A stretch of 64,000 bases of DNA from Mediterraneibacter massiliensis (GCF_001487105.1 NZ_LN913000.1:124001-188000); one strand, 5' to 3'; counted from the stretch's first letter, positions 6,966 through 16,989 are shown. Numbers and translations are program-made. Notes: generated by a model from the letters alone, not told the origin.

Positions 6966-9070
6966 ATGAACAAAATTGCAGAAGATATTATTTTTTTAAA
7001 AGACAATCTGGACAAAGGTGACCCGCAGTCTCTGGAGTCTATCAGAAAGAGAAATTGGGAAGAAGAGCGGAGTGCAAAAAATTATTGGGGGGGGTGCCGT
7101 ACATCGCGGCACTGATTGTAGCCGTAATTTCTTTCTTTCCGGTGCGGAATTTTGCTGATGAAGTTCTTAGACTTTTGGACGGAACTATGTTGGCGCTGGC
7201 ATTCGTGGGAATCGTATATGTATGCAATTACAGAAATCCGATCAGATACATTCTTTCTTCCATTTTGATTGTATGGGCGCTTGGTATCTACGATGCCTAT
7301 CTGTGGTTTTATGATCCGATCGCGCCGAAGATTGCCGTCATAGCCGTCATAGCCGTTGTTATTGCGCTCATCGGCAACACGGTAAAGCGTAAAAAGAGGA
7401 AGACGCAGAAAAAACAAGTGCAAGTCAGAGAGGAAAAAGAGGACAAGCTGACCCAGAAGCTGCATCAGATGATGGAAATCGAATACCATCTGCATATAGC
7501 GCATTTAAATGATGCTATCGGGGAGAACGGCTGTTTTATGAAAGCGAAATCTCCGGAATATTATGCAGGCGGTATGAGCGCAGTCTGGGATATTGAGCGA
7601 AGAAGACGAAATGACAGAATTGCTTTTGTCAAGGCTTTCGACAGGGAACTTCAGTATCCGGCGGCACAGATTCCAGAAGAAAAAGAAGTCAACAGAGAAA
7701 AATTGTACGGAGATTTTCTTGTTTCCTCTGTTTTCGATGAGTCTGTCTGTAAGGCAGAACAGAAAGCCGGAATCCATTTGCGTCAGTTGCTTTTAAGTCG
7801 AGAAGAAACTTTGTACGTGAACAACGATAAGCGGGAAGCTTACCTTAAAATCCTTCGTAGCCTGCTTGCCGATATGCCGCAGCTAAAATTTAATGTAAAC
7901 GCTGTTGCGGCTCTGGGTGAAAAGATTTTCGTCGGAGAATACATGTATGAGGAAAAGTACTGGCTGGAATTTCCGAATCTGAGAGCAGCAGCCTTGCCGG
8001 TTCTGCAGTCGCCGGCATTTAAAACGGTCGAGAGATTAAATCAAATCTATGAAGAAGAGTTGAAAGGTTTTAACGCTGACTTAAAGCGTACCTTAATCGG
8101 CGCAGATGGCGAGAGGGAAGTTGCAGAGACTCTCAACGATTTTGCTAAGCTTGCAGGTGCGGACAAAATGCGTGTTCTTGCCAATGTGCGCATGGAACCA
8201 GACGGAATGAGCTTGGAAAGTGATTTCATCGTGATTTGTCAGCACGGTGTGTTCGCGCTGGAAGTGAAGAATCTTGGCTCTACAGGATCCTATAATATTA
8301 CCGTAGAAAAAGATGGTCTTTGGAAAAAGGTAATGAAAAATGGGCGCTGGAAGCAGATGCCGGATTCTATCAGCAGACAGAATGAAAGACATCTTATAGG
8401 CATTGAGCGGGTCATTAACACCAAGTTAAACAATTCGTCAGAACACTGGATTTCCGCTAAATCTTTAATCGTATTCGCCAACGCTGTGGTTGGAATCAGA
8501 AACTACTCCGATAATGTGATTATCCGAGATTCTGAAATCATGACAGAGATCCGAAAGCATCCAATCTGCTTAAATGAACAGCAGATTGCTGAAATTGCAG
8601 AGATTCTTCAGGCAGAGAGCCTGCCGGCAAAGAAGTACAAGATAGAAAACTGGATGACCAAACTGGTTCCGATTCATCTGGAGCTGGCACAGCGCACCCA
8701 GGAGTTGTACCCGTATCTGCAAGACTATATTGACATTATGACTGCTATCAATTATAAGATGAATCTGGGCGTATCTCTGCCCGATTATCAGGTAGCTGAG
8801 GAGAGTATTTCGCTTGCCGATGATGAGAGGGAATATCAAAAATCTGTAACAGAAATCGCAATGGAACAGAAAGCTGAAGAAGAGCGGAGGCAGGAAGCCA
8901 TCCAGCGAGATCATGAAGCGGCGCAGCGCATAGAGGAAAGTCGTCGGGCACAGGCTGCGTATGATGATGAGATGAGTCCGGAGGAGCGCTACTTTAGCTT
9001 TGATGCCTATATGAAAGGCGAGACCCACAATATCTATTATCAGGACGGCAATAACAATAATAAGAAATAA
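6966..9070 (+). CDS. NERD-domain membrane protein, frame broken at a G8 tract
   Basis: The strong site AAAGGAGAG and promoter point to the ATG at 6966, whose frame reads MNKIAEDIIFLKDNLDKGDP and about 35 codons more, then stops soon after eight consecutive G at 7087-7094. The downstream frame (open from 7055) carries the rest: hydrophobic segments (VPYIAALIVAVISFFPV and two more in the first 110 residues), a NERD (nuclease-related) domain around LIGADGEREVAETL, SDFIVICQHGVFALEVKN and QNERHLIGIERVI, and a charged coiled C-terminal tail. One extra G would join the two frames. NERD domains are predicted nucleases of the restriction-endonuclease fold. The break may be phase variation, a true mutation or a sequencing error; a short product from ATG 7055 is also possible. 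Confidence 0.75.
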
Positions 9071-9081
9071 TCTATGATTGT

Positions 9082-9118
9082 AAAAGCCCAAGATTCTCAG
9101 CCTGAATCTTAAGCTTTT
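9082..9118 (+). terminator. terminator after the NERD gene
   Basis: Hairpin with arms AAAAGC..AAGATTC and GAATCTT..GCTTTT, 12 bases after the stop codon. The closing T-rich arm makes it a plausible intrinsic terminator. Confidence 0.6.
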
Positions 9119-9201
9119 CCTAAATTGCCGGCAAAGTCCGGACGGAGGGTTAAAATACTATTGAGCTAGTTGTAATGCTAAAAAAGGAAGTAGAGCAGAT
9201 C

Positions 9202-9885
9202 ATGGAAGAAAGGTTACTAATCGTTGAAGATGACAAAAAATTAAATGAGGGAATACGTCTCGCCTTAAAGAATGATTCGTATATATTTTATCAGTGCAGA
9301 ACCTTGCAGGAGGCGAGACAGATTCTAAATAAGGATAGTGTGACATTGATTTTATTAGATGTGAACCTGCCGGATGGAAACGGGATCGACTTTGTGAGAG
9401 AAATACGGAAAAACAGTCAAGTGCCGATCATCCTGCTTACTGTAAACAACATGGAAGTGGATATCGTAACAGGATTGGAAGCCGGAGCAAATGACTATAT
9501 TACGAAGCCGTTTAGCTTGATGGTACTGCGCGCGCGAGTGGCTGTACAGCTGAGAAATAAAGAAATAATAAGTCAAGATCGTATAGTGTTGGATGCATTT
9601 GAATTTCATTTTGATAAAATGGAGTTTTTTAAAGATGGAGAGCCGATCGAGCTTAGCAAGACAGAACAAAAGTTGCTGCGAGTGCTGTGTGAAAACAGAG
9701 GAAAGATCTTGAAACGAGAATATCTGATCGATACAGTGTGGCAGGGAGATACAGAGTATGTGGATGATCATGCCTTGACAGTTGCGGTAAAACGGCTCAG
9801 AGATAAATTGGAAGAGGACGCGCAAATGCCTGCATATATCAAGACGGTCTACGGAATTGGTTATACATGGGCGGTGAAAGGATGA
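9202..9885 (+). CDS. OmpR-family response regulator
   Basis: About 227 aa. The receiver domain has the acidic pair in IVEDDKK, the phospho-acceptor Asp in LILLDVNLPDGNG, and Lys in DYITKPFS. The C-terminal winged helix (ELSKTEQKLLRVLCENRGKI to TVYGIGYTW) is of OmpR/PhoB type. It overlaps the following histidine kinase by four bases (ATGA), so the two are translated together. I prefer the ATG at 9202 because the receiver fold begins at once; an in-frame ATG at 9175 would add nine residues. It probably controls the ABC transporter genes downstream, as in BceRS-like systems; that is inference. Confidence 0.9.
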   Translation: MEERLLIVEDDKKLNEGIRLALKNDSYIFYQCRTLQEARQILNKDSVTLILLDVNLPDGNGIDFVREIRKNSQVPIILLTVNNMEVDIVTGLEAGANDYITKPFSLMVLRARVAVQLRNKEIISQDRIVLDAFEFHFDKMEFFKDGEPIELSKTEQKLLRVLCENRGKILKREYLIDTVWQGDTEYVDDHALTVAVKRLRDKLEEDAQMPAYIKTVYGIGYTWAVKG

Positions 9886-10778
9886 CCGAAGAAATTTTAT
9901 GTATTGTCGGAATGTTTGTCCTAATAGGAATCTTTTGGTACAGTGTTTTCTATCAGAGAGAAAAAAGGCTTTTGGATCGATTACAACAAATGCTGGATCA
10001 TGCCATAGATGGAGAATTGGAATGTACAGAAATATCCGAAGAAAAATATTCCGTTCTTGAAAACAGCATGAAACAATATTTAGATACACATCTTTTGGAG
10101 AGGGAAAATCAGGAAGAACAAAAAGAAATTATACAGAGACTCATTTCCGATATTGCCCACCAGACACTGACACCTATTTCAAATTTGAAAATCTATGGGG
10201 AAATGCTCTCAGAGTCAAATGGAGAAAAGCAAGAGGAAATCTCTACCATTTTAGAGCAGACTGAAAAATTAGATTTTCTGATACGATCACTGGTGAAATT
10301 ATCGCGAATGGAAAGCGGGATTATAGCAGTACATCCAAAAGCAGTGAGTACGAAACAGTTATTGGAGCTAATTTGGCGGGAGTTTGCAGCAAAAGCAAGG
10401 GAAAAGAATATTGGGTTGAAAATATGTGACACAGATTTGCATGTTGTCTGTGATCTGAAATGGACGGCAGAGGCATTGGGAAACATTGTGGACAATGCGA
10501 TTAAATATACGCCAAATAACGGTATGGTTCAGATTAAAGTGGAGCAATATTCTTTCTTTGTCAGGATTGATGTGACTGACAATGGCATAGGGATAGAAAA
10601 GGAAGAGATACCAAAGATATTCGGACGGTTTTACCGGAGTTTGTCAGTGGCGGAACAGCCGGGAGTAGGAATCGGTCTGTTCCTCGCAAGAGAGATCATT
10701 CAAAACCAAAAGGGGTATGTGAAAGTAAAATCAGAGATAGGGAGGGGATCCACATTTTCTGTATTCCTTCCTGTATAA
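9882..10778 (+). CDS. sensor histidine kinase with short N-terminus
   Basis: 298 aa. A single hydrophobic segment (residues 4-22) anchors a cytoplasmic kinase; there is no extracellular sensor domain. The H-box is SDIAHQTLTPISNL, followed by the N-box NIVDNAIKYTP and glycine boxes DNGIGIEKEEI and GVGIGLFLA. Kinases with almost no sensor often take their signal from a partner ABC transporter, which fits the exporter genes 400 bp downstream. The start at 9882 overlaps the regulator stop and follows GGTGAAAGG; an ATG at 9867 is less well placed. Confidence 0.9.
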   Translation: MTEEILCIVGMFVLIGIFWYSVFYQREKRLLDRLQQMLDHAIDGELECTEISEEKYSVLENSMKQYLDTHLLERENQEEQKEIIQRLISDIAHQTLTPISNLKIYGEMLSESNGEKQEEISTILEQTEKLDFLIRSLVKLSRMESGIIAVHPKAVSTKQLLELIWREFAAKAREKNIGLKICDTDLHVVCDLKWTAEALGNIVDNAIKYTPNNGMVQIKVEQYSFFVRIDVTDNGIGIEKEEIPKIFGRFYRSLSVAEQPGVGIGLFLAREIIQNQKGYVKVKSEIGRGSTFSVFLPV

Positions 10779-10786
10779 AGAACGTT

Positions 10787-11041
10787 AAGGTATACCCATC
10801 CGGGCATCCCGTAATACATGCCTTACAGGCGGACGTGCTGCGCACGGCAAGGTATACCCATCCGGGCATCCCGTAATACATGCCTTACAGGCGGACGTGC
10901 TGCGCACGGCAAGGTATACCCATCCGGGCATCCCGTAATACATGCCTTACAGGCGGACGTGCTGTGCACGGCAAGGTATACCCATCCGGGCATCCCGTAA
11001 TACATGCCTTACAGGCGGGCGTGCTGCGCACGACAAGGTAT
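10787..11041 (+). repeat. 62-bp tandem repeat, 4.1 copies (locus A)
   Basis: Four units of exactly 62 bp start at 10787, 10849, 10911 and 10973, with a short fifth start. Each contains three small hairpins: CGGG-CAT-CCCG, GCCT-TAC-AGGC and CGTGC-TGC-GCACG. Copies differ at only a few bases, mainly in the third hairpin loop. Related units occur at 43102 and 62876. The units can be read through as codons, but no ribosome site supports a protein. Confidence 0.9.
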
Positions 11042-11091
11042 CAGTATTGTGATATTTTGGAAACTAGTTGGAGACATTGTTATGTTATAGT

Positions 11092-11121
11092 CTGTATTGT
11101 AAAACGCAATACAGGCTTTTT
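11092..11121 (+). terminator. terminator between kinase and ABC genes
   Basis: Perfect 8-bp stem CTGTATTG (11092-11099) and CAATACAG (11107-11114) followed by GCTTTTTATTT. It would end transcripts that come through the repeat array from the two-component genes. Confidence 0.75.
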
Positions 11122-11197
11122 ATTTCATAGGAAACGTTGTTTTTATGTCATAAAAGTTTGTTGGGACTGCGCATTTTTATTAAACAGGGAGGAAGAC

Positions 11198-11878
11198 ATG
11201 TATATAGTAAAAGCAGTAAATCTACAAAAAATATACGGACAGGGAGAAACGGAAGTTCGAGCTCTTGATGGCGTGGATTTGGAAATAGAAAAGGGAGAAT
11301 TCGCAGCGATTGTTGGAACATCGGGGAGCGGAAAGTCTACGCTGCTTCATATCATTGGCGGATTGGATATTCCGACATCCGGGCGGGTGATCGTCGATGG
11401 ACAGGAGCTAAGTCATATGACAGATGAAGAACTTACCATTTTCCGGCGAAGGAATATCGGTTTTGTCTTTCAACAGTATAACTTGGTTCCGATGCTGAAT
11501 GTGTGGGAGAACATTATTCTTTCTGTGAAACTGGATGGGAAAAAGATTGCAAAAAACTATGTGGATGAAATCATCGATATACTGGGAATTCAGTCGAAAT
11601 TGGAAAATCTTCCAGGCGCTTTATCCGGCGGACAGCAGCAGAGAGTGGCGATTGCAAGGGCACTGGCGGCAAAACCTGCTATTTTGCTGGCAGATGAGCC
11701 GACCGGAAATCTGGATTCCAGAACCAGTCAGGATGTATTAGGACTTCTGAAAGTAACTAGCCGGCAGTTTCACCAGACGATCGTGATGATCACCCATAAC
11801 GAGGAGATTGCCCAGATGGCAGATCGGATTTTACAGATCGAAGACGGAAAAATCGTTTCCGACAGCGGATTGATATAG
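11198..11878 (+). CDS. ABC exporter ATP-binding protein (BceA/LolD-like)
   Basis: 226 aa. Walker A GTSGSGKST, Q-loop FVFQQYNLVP, signature LSGGQQQR, Walker B ILLADEPTGNLDS and switch His in VMITHNEE. This is the MacB/LolD/BceA subfamily of ATPases that work with FtsX-type permeases to move antimicrobial peptides, lipoproteins or lipids. The ATG at 11198 follows GGGAGGAAG; longer readings upstream run only through the 62-bp repeats. It is followed 15 bp later by its permease. With the regulator and kinase upstream it suggests a peptide-antibiotic detoxification module; the substrate is unknown. Confidence 0.92.
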   Translation: MYIVKAVNLQKIYGQGETEVRALDGVDLEIEKGEFAAIVGTSGSGKSTLLHIIGGLDIPTSGRVIVDGQELSHMTDEELTIFRRRNIGFVFQQYNLVPMLNVWENIILSVKLDGKKIAKNYVDEIIDILGIQSKLENLPGALSGGQQQRVAIARALAAKPAILLADEPTGNLDSRTSQDVLGLLKVTSRQFHQTIVMITHNEEIAQMADRILQIEDGKIVSDSGLI

Positions 11879-11893
11879 CAGGAGGGCGATCAT

Positions 11894-14443
11894 ATGGTAA
11901 AAGTAGAGAATGAAGAGACGCTGCGGCTGCTGACAAAGCGTTTCATGAAAATAAATCGAGCCAGAAATATCATTGCGGTCATTGCAATTATGCTGACTTC
12001 ACTTTTATTTACAAGTCTTTTTATGGGAAGTGCATCCATGATTCTTTCCAGAAGAGCAACGGAGATCAAGCAGTTTATGAATTCGGCGCATGCCAATGCA
12101 CAGAATTTATCAGAAGAAGAAGCAAAGCGGCTGCAGCAGACAATAGAACAGAGTGAACAGGTAGAGAGATATGGAACGGGTATTTTCCTGGGCGCAGGGG
12201 TGGATGAGTGTTTTGGCTTTTCGGCAGAAGTCAGATATGCGGACAAAAATACGGCAGAAAGCTTTAATTGCCTGCCAACTACAGGGAGACTGCCGAAAGA
12301 AGAGAATGAAATTGCTCTCAGCAGTATTATATTGGAAGCGCTCGGTGTTGCACCAAAGATCGGTGAAGAAGTAACGATCACTTGGGAAGTGAATCCTACG
12401 CTTAAGAAATACCAGACAGATACCTTCAGGGTATGTGGTTTCTGGCAAGGGGATAAGGCGGTTTTAGGACAGATTATCTGGGTATCAGAAGCTTATGCAC
12501 AAAAAGAACGCTATCCTGTGACGCAAAAAGAATTGGAAAACGGTATCTACAACGGCGGTAAGGAATATTGTGTCTGGTACAAGAACCTTTGGAATATAGA
12601 AAAAAAGACAGAAAGTCTGTCTAAGGCAGCTGGGTTTACGAAAGCGGGGACAGGAATGGAAGTGAATCCGGCATATAATCTTTTGGAGGAGGATTCCTTT
12701 TCGTTTTCTTCACTTATCGTAATGATTTTGCTCGTGATACTGGCGGGTTATCTGATCATTTATAATATCTTTAATATTTCTGTGAAAACAGACATTCGTG
12801 CCTATGGATTGCTGAAGAATGTAGGGACAACGGGAAAACAGCTGAAGAGAATTGTCCGCATGCAGGCGTGGCGGCTGTCGGCAGTCGGGATCCCGATCGG
12901 ATTGTTTTGTGGGTATATTACAGGCGTCTGTATGGCTCCGTCGCTGACAGCAGATGCCGCGATCAGTGCAGAGGCAGAAAAGACGTCCCAGACAGTGATA
13001 GCAGCCAATCCATTGCTCTTTCTTGCCGCGGCGATCCTGACACTTTTGACGGTGTATCTCTCCAGTCTGCAGGCGTGCAAAATGGTGGAAAGAGTCTCCC
13101 CTGTTGAAGCTCTGCATTTGGCGGAAGGAGAGCAGACGCAGCGAAAAATAAAAAAGAATACTTCTGTATCCTGGTGGGGAATGGCAGTCCAAAATGTGTG
13201 CAGAAACTGGAAAAAGGGCTTTATCGTCATGCTTTCCATTGCTCTTTCTATGACAGTTGTAAACGGCATTGTCATGTTGGTACAAGGGTATGACTTTGAT
13301 TCTTACAGAAAAGTATTCTTGGCATCCGACTTTCAGCTGGATCAGATGACCGGCAGTTTATCTAATACGAATTTTCATGGTATCACGCCGGAGATTAAAG
13401 AGATTTTGTATAAATGCCCCGGAAGTGAGAAAACAGGATATGTGTATTACTCCGAAGAAACACATACGATGGAACCGGAACTTCTGAAAACTTGGGAAAC
13501 ATTCGCAGATAAGTATGAAGAAAATTGGACCGATTATGAAAAGCAGATCTGGGAGGAGGCAAAAGTTTCTAATACAGTAAACGTACATTTTCTTGGAATC
13601 AGTGAGGCGGTGTTTGACAAATTGGAATGGAGAGGGGAAAAGTGCTCTTGGGATGCCTTCAAGAATGGTGACTGCGTGATCGTAGATTATGGGGATAAAT
13701 ATGCGGAACATCCGATTTCTTATTATCAGGCTGGGGATGTTTTTGAAATGGAGTACGCTAATGGCCAGAGTAAGGAGTATGAAGTCATCGGTGAAGCTTT
13801 GATGCCATATTCATTGGATTATCCATACGCTGATCTCATCTATATTACGGTATTGGTTCCGGAAGCGGAGTATATCGCCCGAACAGGAAATGAAGCGGCT
13901 ATGTATGCTGCCATCGACGCAAAGAAAGGGGCGGATAAGCAGATAAAAGCATACATCGACGAAAATGTTTTGAAAGAAAATGATATGCTCCATGTTTTTT
14001 CGATATTGGATATGAAGGAGAGTTTTCAGCGGTTTGTCAGCAAATATTATATGATTGGCGGCTTCCTTGTAGCGATCTTAGCGTTTATCGGGATTATGAA
14101 TTTCTTTAATACAACGGCGACTTCTGTTATAAGCAGGAAAAAAGAGCTGGCACTTTTGGAAGTCGTGGGAATGACGAAAAAACAGATCGCCAAAATGCTG
14201 ATAGCGGAAGGGGGGATATATTTGGGAGGAGCATTTGTAATGGCGATCGTGTTGGTCGTGTTTGGAGCAGAGAAGATCTTAGCAAATACACTCGGTGCGG
14301 CATTTTTCTTCCGGATGCGTCTTACAATAACGCCATGCATTCTTATGCTCCCGATCTTAATGGGGATTGCCTATGTGATACCCAAGGTTCAGTTTAAAAA
14401 GATGAGCCGAGAAAGTATTGTTGACAGAATCCGCAAAGAATAG
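11894..14443 (+). CDS. FtsX-family ABC permease
   Basis: 849 aa membrane protein. A first transmembrane segment lies near residues 22-42 (IIAVIAIMLTSLLFTSLFMG), then a large extracellular region, three further segments around residues 275-400, a second extracellular domain, and the final FtsX block (GGFLVAILAFIGIMNFFNT and later helices). The two-FtsX-block layout is usual for exporters of about 800 aa in clostridia. GGAGG stands just before the ATG at 11894. It forms the membrane half of the transporter with the ATPase at 11198. Its last codons are followed by a convergent AraC gene. Confidence 0.9.
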   Translation: MVKVENEETLRLLTKRFMKINRARNIIAVIAIMLTSLLFTSLFMGSASMILSRRATEIKQFMNSAHANAQNLSEEEAKRLQQTIEQSEQVERYGTGIFLGAGVDECFGFSAEVRYADKNTAESFNCLPTTGRLPKEENEIALSSIILEALGVAPKIGEEVTITWEVNPTLKKYQTDTFRVCGFWQGDKAVLGQIIWVSEAYAQKERYPVTQKELENGIYNGGKEYCVWYKNLWNIEKKTESLSKAAGFTKAGTGMEVNPAYNLLEEDSFSFSSLIVMILLVILAGYLIIYNIFNISVKTDIRAYGLLKNVGTTGKQLKRIVRMQAWRLSAVGIPIGLFCGYITGVCMAPSLTADAAISAEAEKTSQTVIAANPLLFLAAAILTLLTVYLSSLQACKMVERVSPVEALHLAEGEQTQRKIKKNTSVSWWGMAVQNVCRNWKKGFIVMLSIALSMTVVNGIVMLVQGYDFDSYRKVFLASDFQLDQMTGSLSNTNFHGITPEIKEILYKCPGSEKTGYVYYSEETHTMEPELLKTWETFADKYEENWTDYEKQIWEEAKVSNTVNVHFLGISEAVFDKLEWRGEKCSWDAFKNGDCVIVDYGDKYAEHPISYYQAGDVFEMEYANGQSKEYEVIGEALMPYSLDYPYADLIYITVLVPEAEYIARTGNEAAMYAAIDAKKGADKQIKAYIDENVLKENDMLHVFSILDMKESFQRFVSKYYMIGGFLVAILAFIGIMNFFNTTATSVISRKKELALLEVVGMTKKQIAKMLIAEGGIYLGGAFVMAIVLVVFGAEKILANTLGAAFFFRMRLTITPCILMLPILMGIAYVIPKVQFKKMSRESIVDRIRKE

Positions 14444-14459
14444 GCGCAGGCAAACTAGA

Positions 14460-15446
14460 TCAAGTAAGATCAGAAGGGGATAACTTCCGGTATTTCAGAG
14501 GAGTTTCTCCTTCTCTTTTTTTAAACATCTGGATAAAGTGCGCCGTGTCAGAAAAACCGACCTGAGAGGAAATCGCCTCAATACTGTTGTTTGTTGTTTT
14601 GAGAAGACGTTTGGCTTCATTGATCCTTAATTGGATCAAGTATTCTTTTGGAGAGGAACCGGTATATTTGCGGAATTCTCTTGTCAAGTGCGTGCTGCTG
14701 ATACCGAACTGTCTGGTCAATTGGCCGATCGTAATAAAATCAGATAAAGAGGACTTCATAAAGAGTATGATCTCTTCGATCACAGAAGGCTGTCCGGAAT
14801 ATGTCGGGGAGGAATCTGAGCCGACGAGAAGATCTGTCAACAAGATGTTGAACAGGCAGGATAATTTATATTCTGCGTAAGGCGTAAGCTTCTGTGTGAT
14901 CTTCAGGATTTCGTACTGCATCATTTCAAAATTAGGACAGGAGGTGTCAGAGAATTTGACACTTCCTTTTTCTAAATATTTTTTGAATAGATGAGAAACC
15001 GGATTCCCGTGGAAATGCAGTACAGTACTTTTCCAATAGGTACTGTTGGTACGGTAATAGTGATGTTTATGGCAGTCGATAAAAAAGCCGTCCCCTTTTT
15101 TTAAAATATAGCTTTTCCCATTATATTCAAGGTATCCTTCTCCTTCCAGTGTATATCGGAGCTCATAAGCATGCAGACCGGAACGGTCGGTGTAATAAGA
15201 GGCGTCTTCTGTCAGGATGAGGAATGCAATCGGATAGATTAAATTGGCGCGAGCATTGCTGCTGATGATGAAATCAGATAACACCTGCGTTGTTCCTGAT
15301 ATGTGAAAGTGATCTGTCTGAAATTCTTTTAGCAGTGCCAGTCTGTCGGATGTCAGATGGTTGGAATTGCGGGCGTAGTAATCCTGGCGGTTTTTTTCGG
15401 ATACAGATCCTTGTATGGTGATAAGCGGAAGTGACTGATAATTCAT
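14460..15446 (-). CDS. AraC-family regulator, probably of rhamnoside use
   Basis: 328 aa. The N-terminal half is a cupin-like sugar-sensing domain (ELRYTLEGEGYLEYNGKSYI, GDGFFIDCHKHH). The C-terminal half has two helix-turn-helix motifs typical of AraC (FITIGQLTRQFGISSTHLTR and IEAISSQVGFSDTAHFIQMF). AAAAGGAGCC precedes the ATG. It is divergent from the sugar carrier and GH78 genes, with 157 bp between start codons holding the palindrome ATATCCGGATAT at 15514-15525. By position it should control these two genes, most likely as an activator. Confidence 0.88.
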   Translation of the reverse strand: MNYQSLPLITIQGSVSEKNRQDYYARNSNHLTSDRLALLKEFQTDHFHISGTTQVLSDFIISSNARANLIYPIAFLILTEDASYYTDRSGLHAYELRYTLEGEGYLEYNGKSYILKKGDGFFIDCHKHHYYRTNSTYWKSTVLHFHGNPVSHLFKKYLEKGSVKFSDTSCPNFEMMQYEILKITQKLTPYAEYKLSCLFNILLTDLLVGSDSSPTYSGQPSVIEEIILFMKSSLSDFITIGQLTRQFGISSTHLTREFRKYTGSSPKEYLIQLRINEAKRLLKTTNNSIEAISSQVGFSDTAHFIQMFKKREGETPLKYRKLSPSDLT

Positions 15447-15513
15447 AATAGGCTCCTTTTAAATGGGTGAAAAATTATATTTTATGGGCTTTTACTCTAT
15501 ATCAATATAAAAA

Positions 15514-15525
15514 ATATCCGGATAT
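15514..15525. promoter_or_regulatory. palindrome in the AraC/MFS intergenic region
   Basis: ATATCCGGATAT is a perfect 12-bp palindrome whose right end merges with the TATAAT of a likely -10 box for the sugar carrier. It is a candidate regulator site; no -35 box is clear, as expected of an activated promoter. Confidence 0.35.
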
Positions 15526-15603
15526 AATTAGAATATATCATATAAATTGGCCAAGAAAAAGATATGGGTAATAAATTATGCTATAAAGTACAAGGAGATA
15601 ATT

Positions 15604-16989
15604 ATGGGAAAAGAAGAAAAAGTAAAGGTCAGTCAGGGTGCGGCATTTGGAGCCGGAGCCATACCAAATATTTTGGCGAGTACGATTTTAGGGACATTTT
15701 TGACGATTTATCTGACAGATATCGCAGGACTGCCTGCTGCGCTGATAGGTACTGTGATCTTGCTTTTGCGTATTACGGATGGGATCAGTGATTTTATCAT
15801 GGGATATGTGATCGACCACACAAAGAGCAGGTGGGGAAAGGCAAGACCCTGGCTTTTAGTAGGCGCTCTGGGTGTAGCGGTTTTGTTGGTTCTGCTCTTT
15901 CAGGTTCCGCAAAATATGTCTATGGGTGCCAAAATCGTCTACTTTGTGATCGCATATTTTAGTCTGATGACAGTATTTGTTACAATAAGCGGCGTTTCAA
16001 TGGCGACGATGCTTCCGTTGGTAGAAAGCAACAGAAAAAAGCGAAATATCCTGGGTGCTGCGGAGATGGCGGGAACGATGATCGGCGGTATCCTGGCAAC
16101 GACCGTTACCTCCGTATTGTTGAAACAATTTGGCTATACGCAAGAAGGCTACCGGAATACCATGCTTGTCTATGCAGCGGTGATCCTGCTCACAGGAGGA
16201 TACAGTTTCTGGAAATTAAAGGAGCGGACAGAAAATAAAGACAGCTGTGAAGAAGAAGATAAACCGCAGGCTAAAATGTCTGTAAAAGACGCATTTGTGG
16301 GATTAAGTAAAAATAAATATTTCTTTTTTGCCACAGGCGCAGGGCTGCTGGTAAATTTGCGAAATGGTATCATCAGTGGGATTGGGATTTATTTTTGCAG
16401 GGATGTATTGGGGGATATCGATGTATTTACCTTTATGACATTGGTTATGCTGCTTCCGGTAATACTTGCGCTTCCGATAGCCGTTTCTTTATGCAATAAA
16501 TATGGAAAATATAAGACGTTATGTGTGGGAAGTTGTTTTACGGTAGTGGGTTCTGTCGTAGTACTAGTGAGTGTATATTTCCCCAGACCAAGCGCAGCGC
16601 TGCTTCTGGTCGGAATGGGAATATGCGGAGTTGCGGGTTCTGCATTTTCTGCATGTTTTCAATCGCTTTTGGCGGAAGTATGTGATTATGGAGAATGGAA
16701 GACGGGTATGAAGATGGAAGGCATCATTTTCAGTTCTACCAGTATAGGAAATAAAGCCGGAGCCGGACTGGGGGCGGCGATTTTAGGATGGCTGCTCGCG
16801 TTTGCGGCGTATGACGGGCAGCTTGTGGCGCAGAGCGCTCATACGATCGCGGTGGAAAAAGCGGCAATGGCATTTTCGCCGCTTGTGTGCAATCTGCTTA
16901 TTTTATTGTGTCTGAGTCTGTGCAATCTGGATAAGATCATGCCGGAAATTCAGAAGACATTGCGAAAGGAAAAGAATGACAGATCATGA
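15604..16989 (+). CDS. GPH-family sugar:cation symporter (MFS)
   Basis: 461 aa with about twelve hydrophobic segments. GPH features include IVILLLRITDGISDFIMGY-like sequence, the loop DHTKSRWGKARPWLL after helix 2-3, and LAEVCDYGEWKTG later on. Members import glycosides or oligosaccharides with Na+ or H+. AAGGAG precedes the ATG at 15604. The stop overlaps the start of the rhamnosidase gene by four bases (ATGA), which ties uptake to cleavage: it probably imports rhamnosides. The exact substrate cannot be read from sequence. Confidence 0.9.
   Translation: MGKEEKVKVSQGAAFGAGAIPNILASTILGTFLTIYLTDIAGLPAALIGTVILLLRITDGISDFIMGYVIDHTKSRWGKARPWLLVGALGVAVLLVLLFQVPQNMSMGAKIVYFVIAYFSLMTVFVTISGVSMATMLPLVESNRKKRNILGAAEMAGTMIGGILATTVTSVLLKQFGYTQEGYRNTMLVYAAVILLTGGYSFWKLKERTENKDSCEEEDKPQAKMSVKDAFVGLSKNKYFFFATGAGLLVNLRNGIISGIGIYFCRDVLGDIDVFTFMTLVMLLPVILALPIAVSLCNKYGKYKTLCVGSCFTVVGSVVVLVSVYFPRPSAALLLVGMGICGVAGSAFSACFQSLLAEVCDYGEWKTGMKMEGIIFSSTSIGNKAGAGLGAAILGWLLAFAAYDGQLVAQSAHTIAVEKAAMAFSPLVCNLLILLCLSLCNLDKIMPEIQKTLRKEKNDRS

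Noticed and set aside
10818..11005. Open frames on both strands through the 62-bp repeats, and a long N-terminal extension of the ABC ATPase from 10880.
   Set aside because: They arise because the 62-bp unit lacks stops in some frames; no ribosome site is present, a terminator lies between, and the ATPase family starts at 11198 after GGGAGGAAG.
10787..11041. CRISPR array.
   Set aside because: The whole 62-bp unit repeats without unique spacers, and no cas gene is near.
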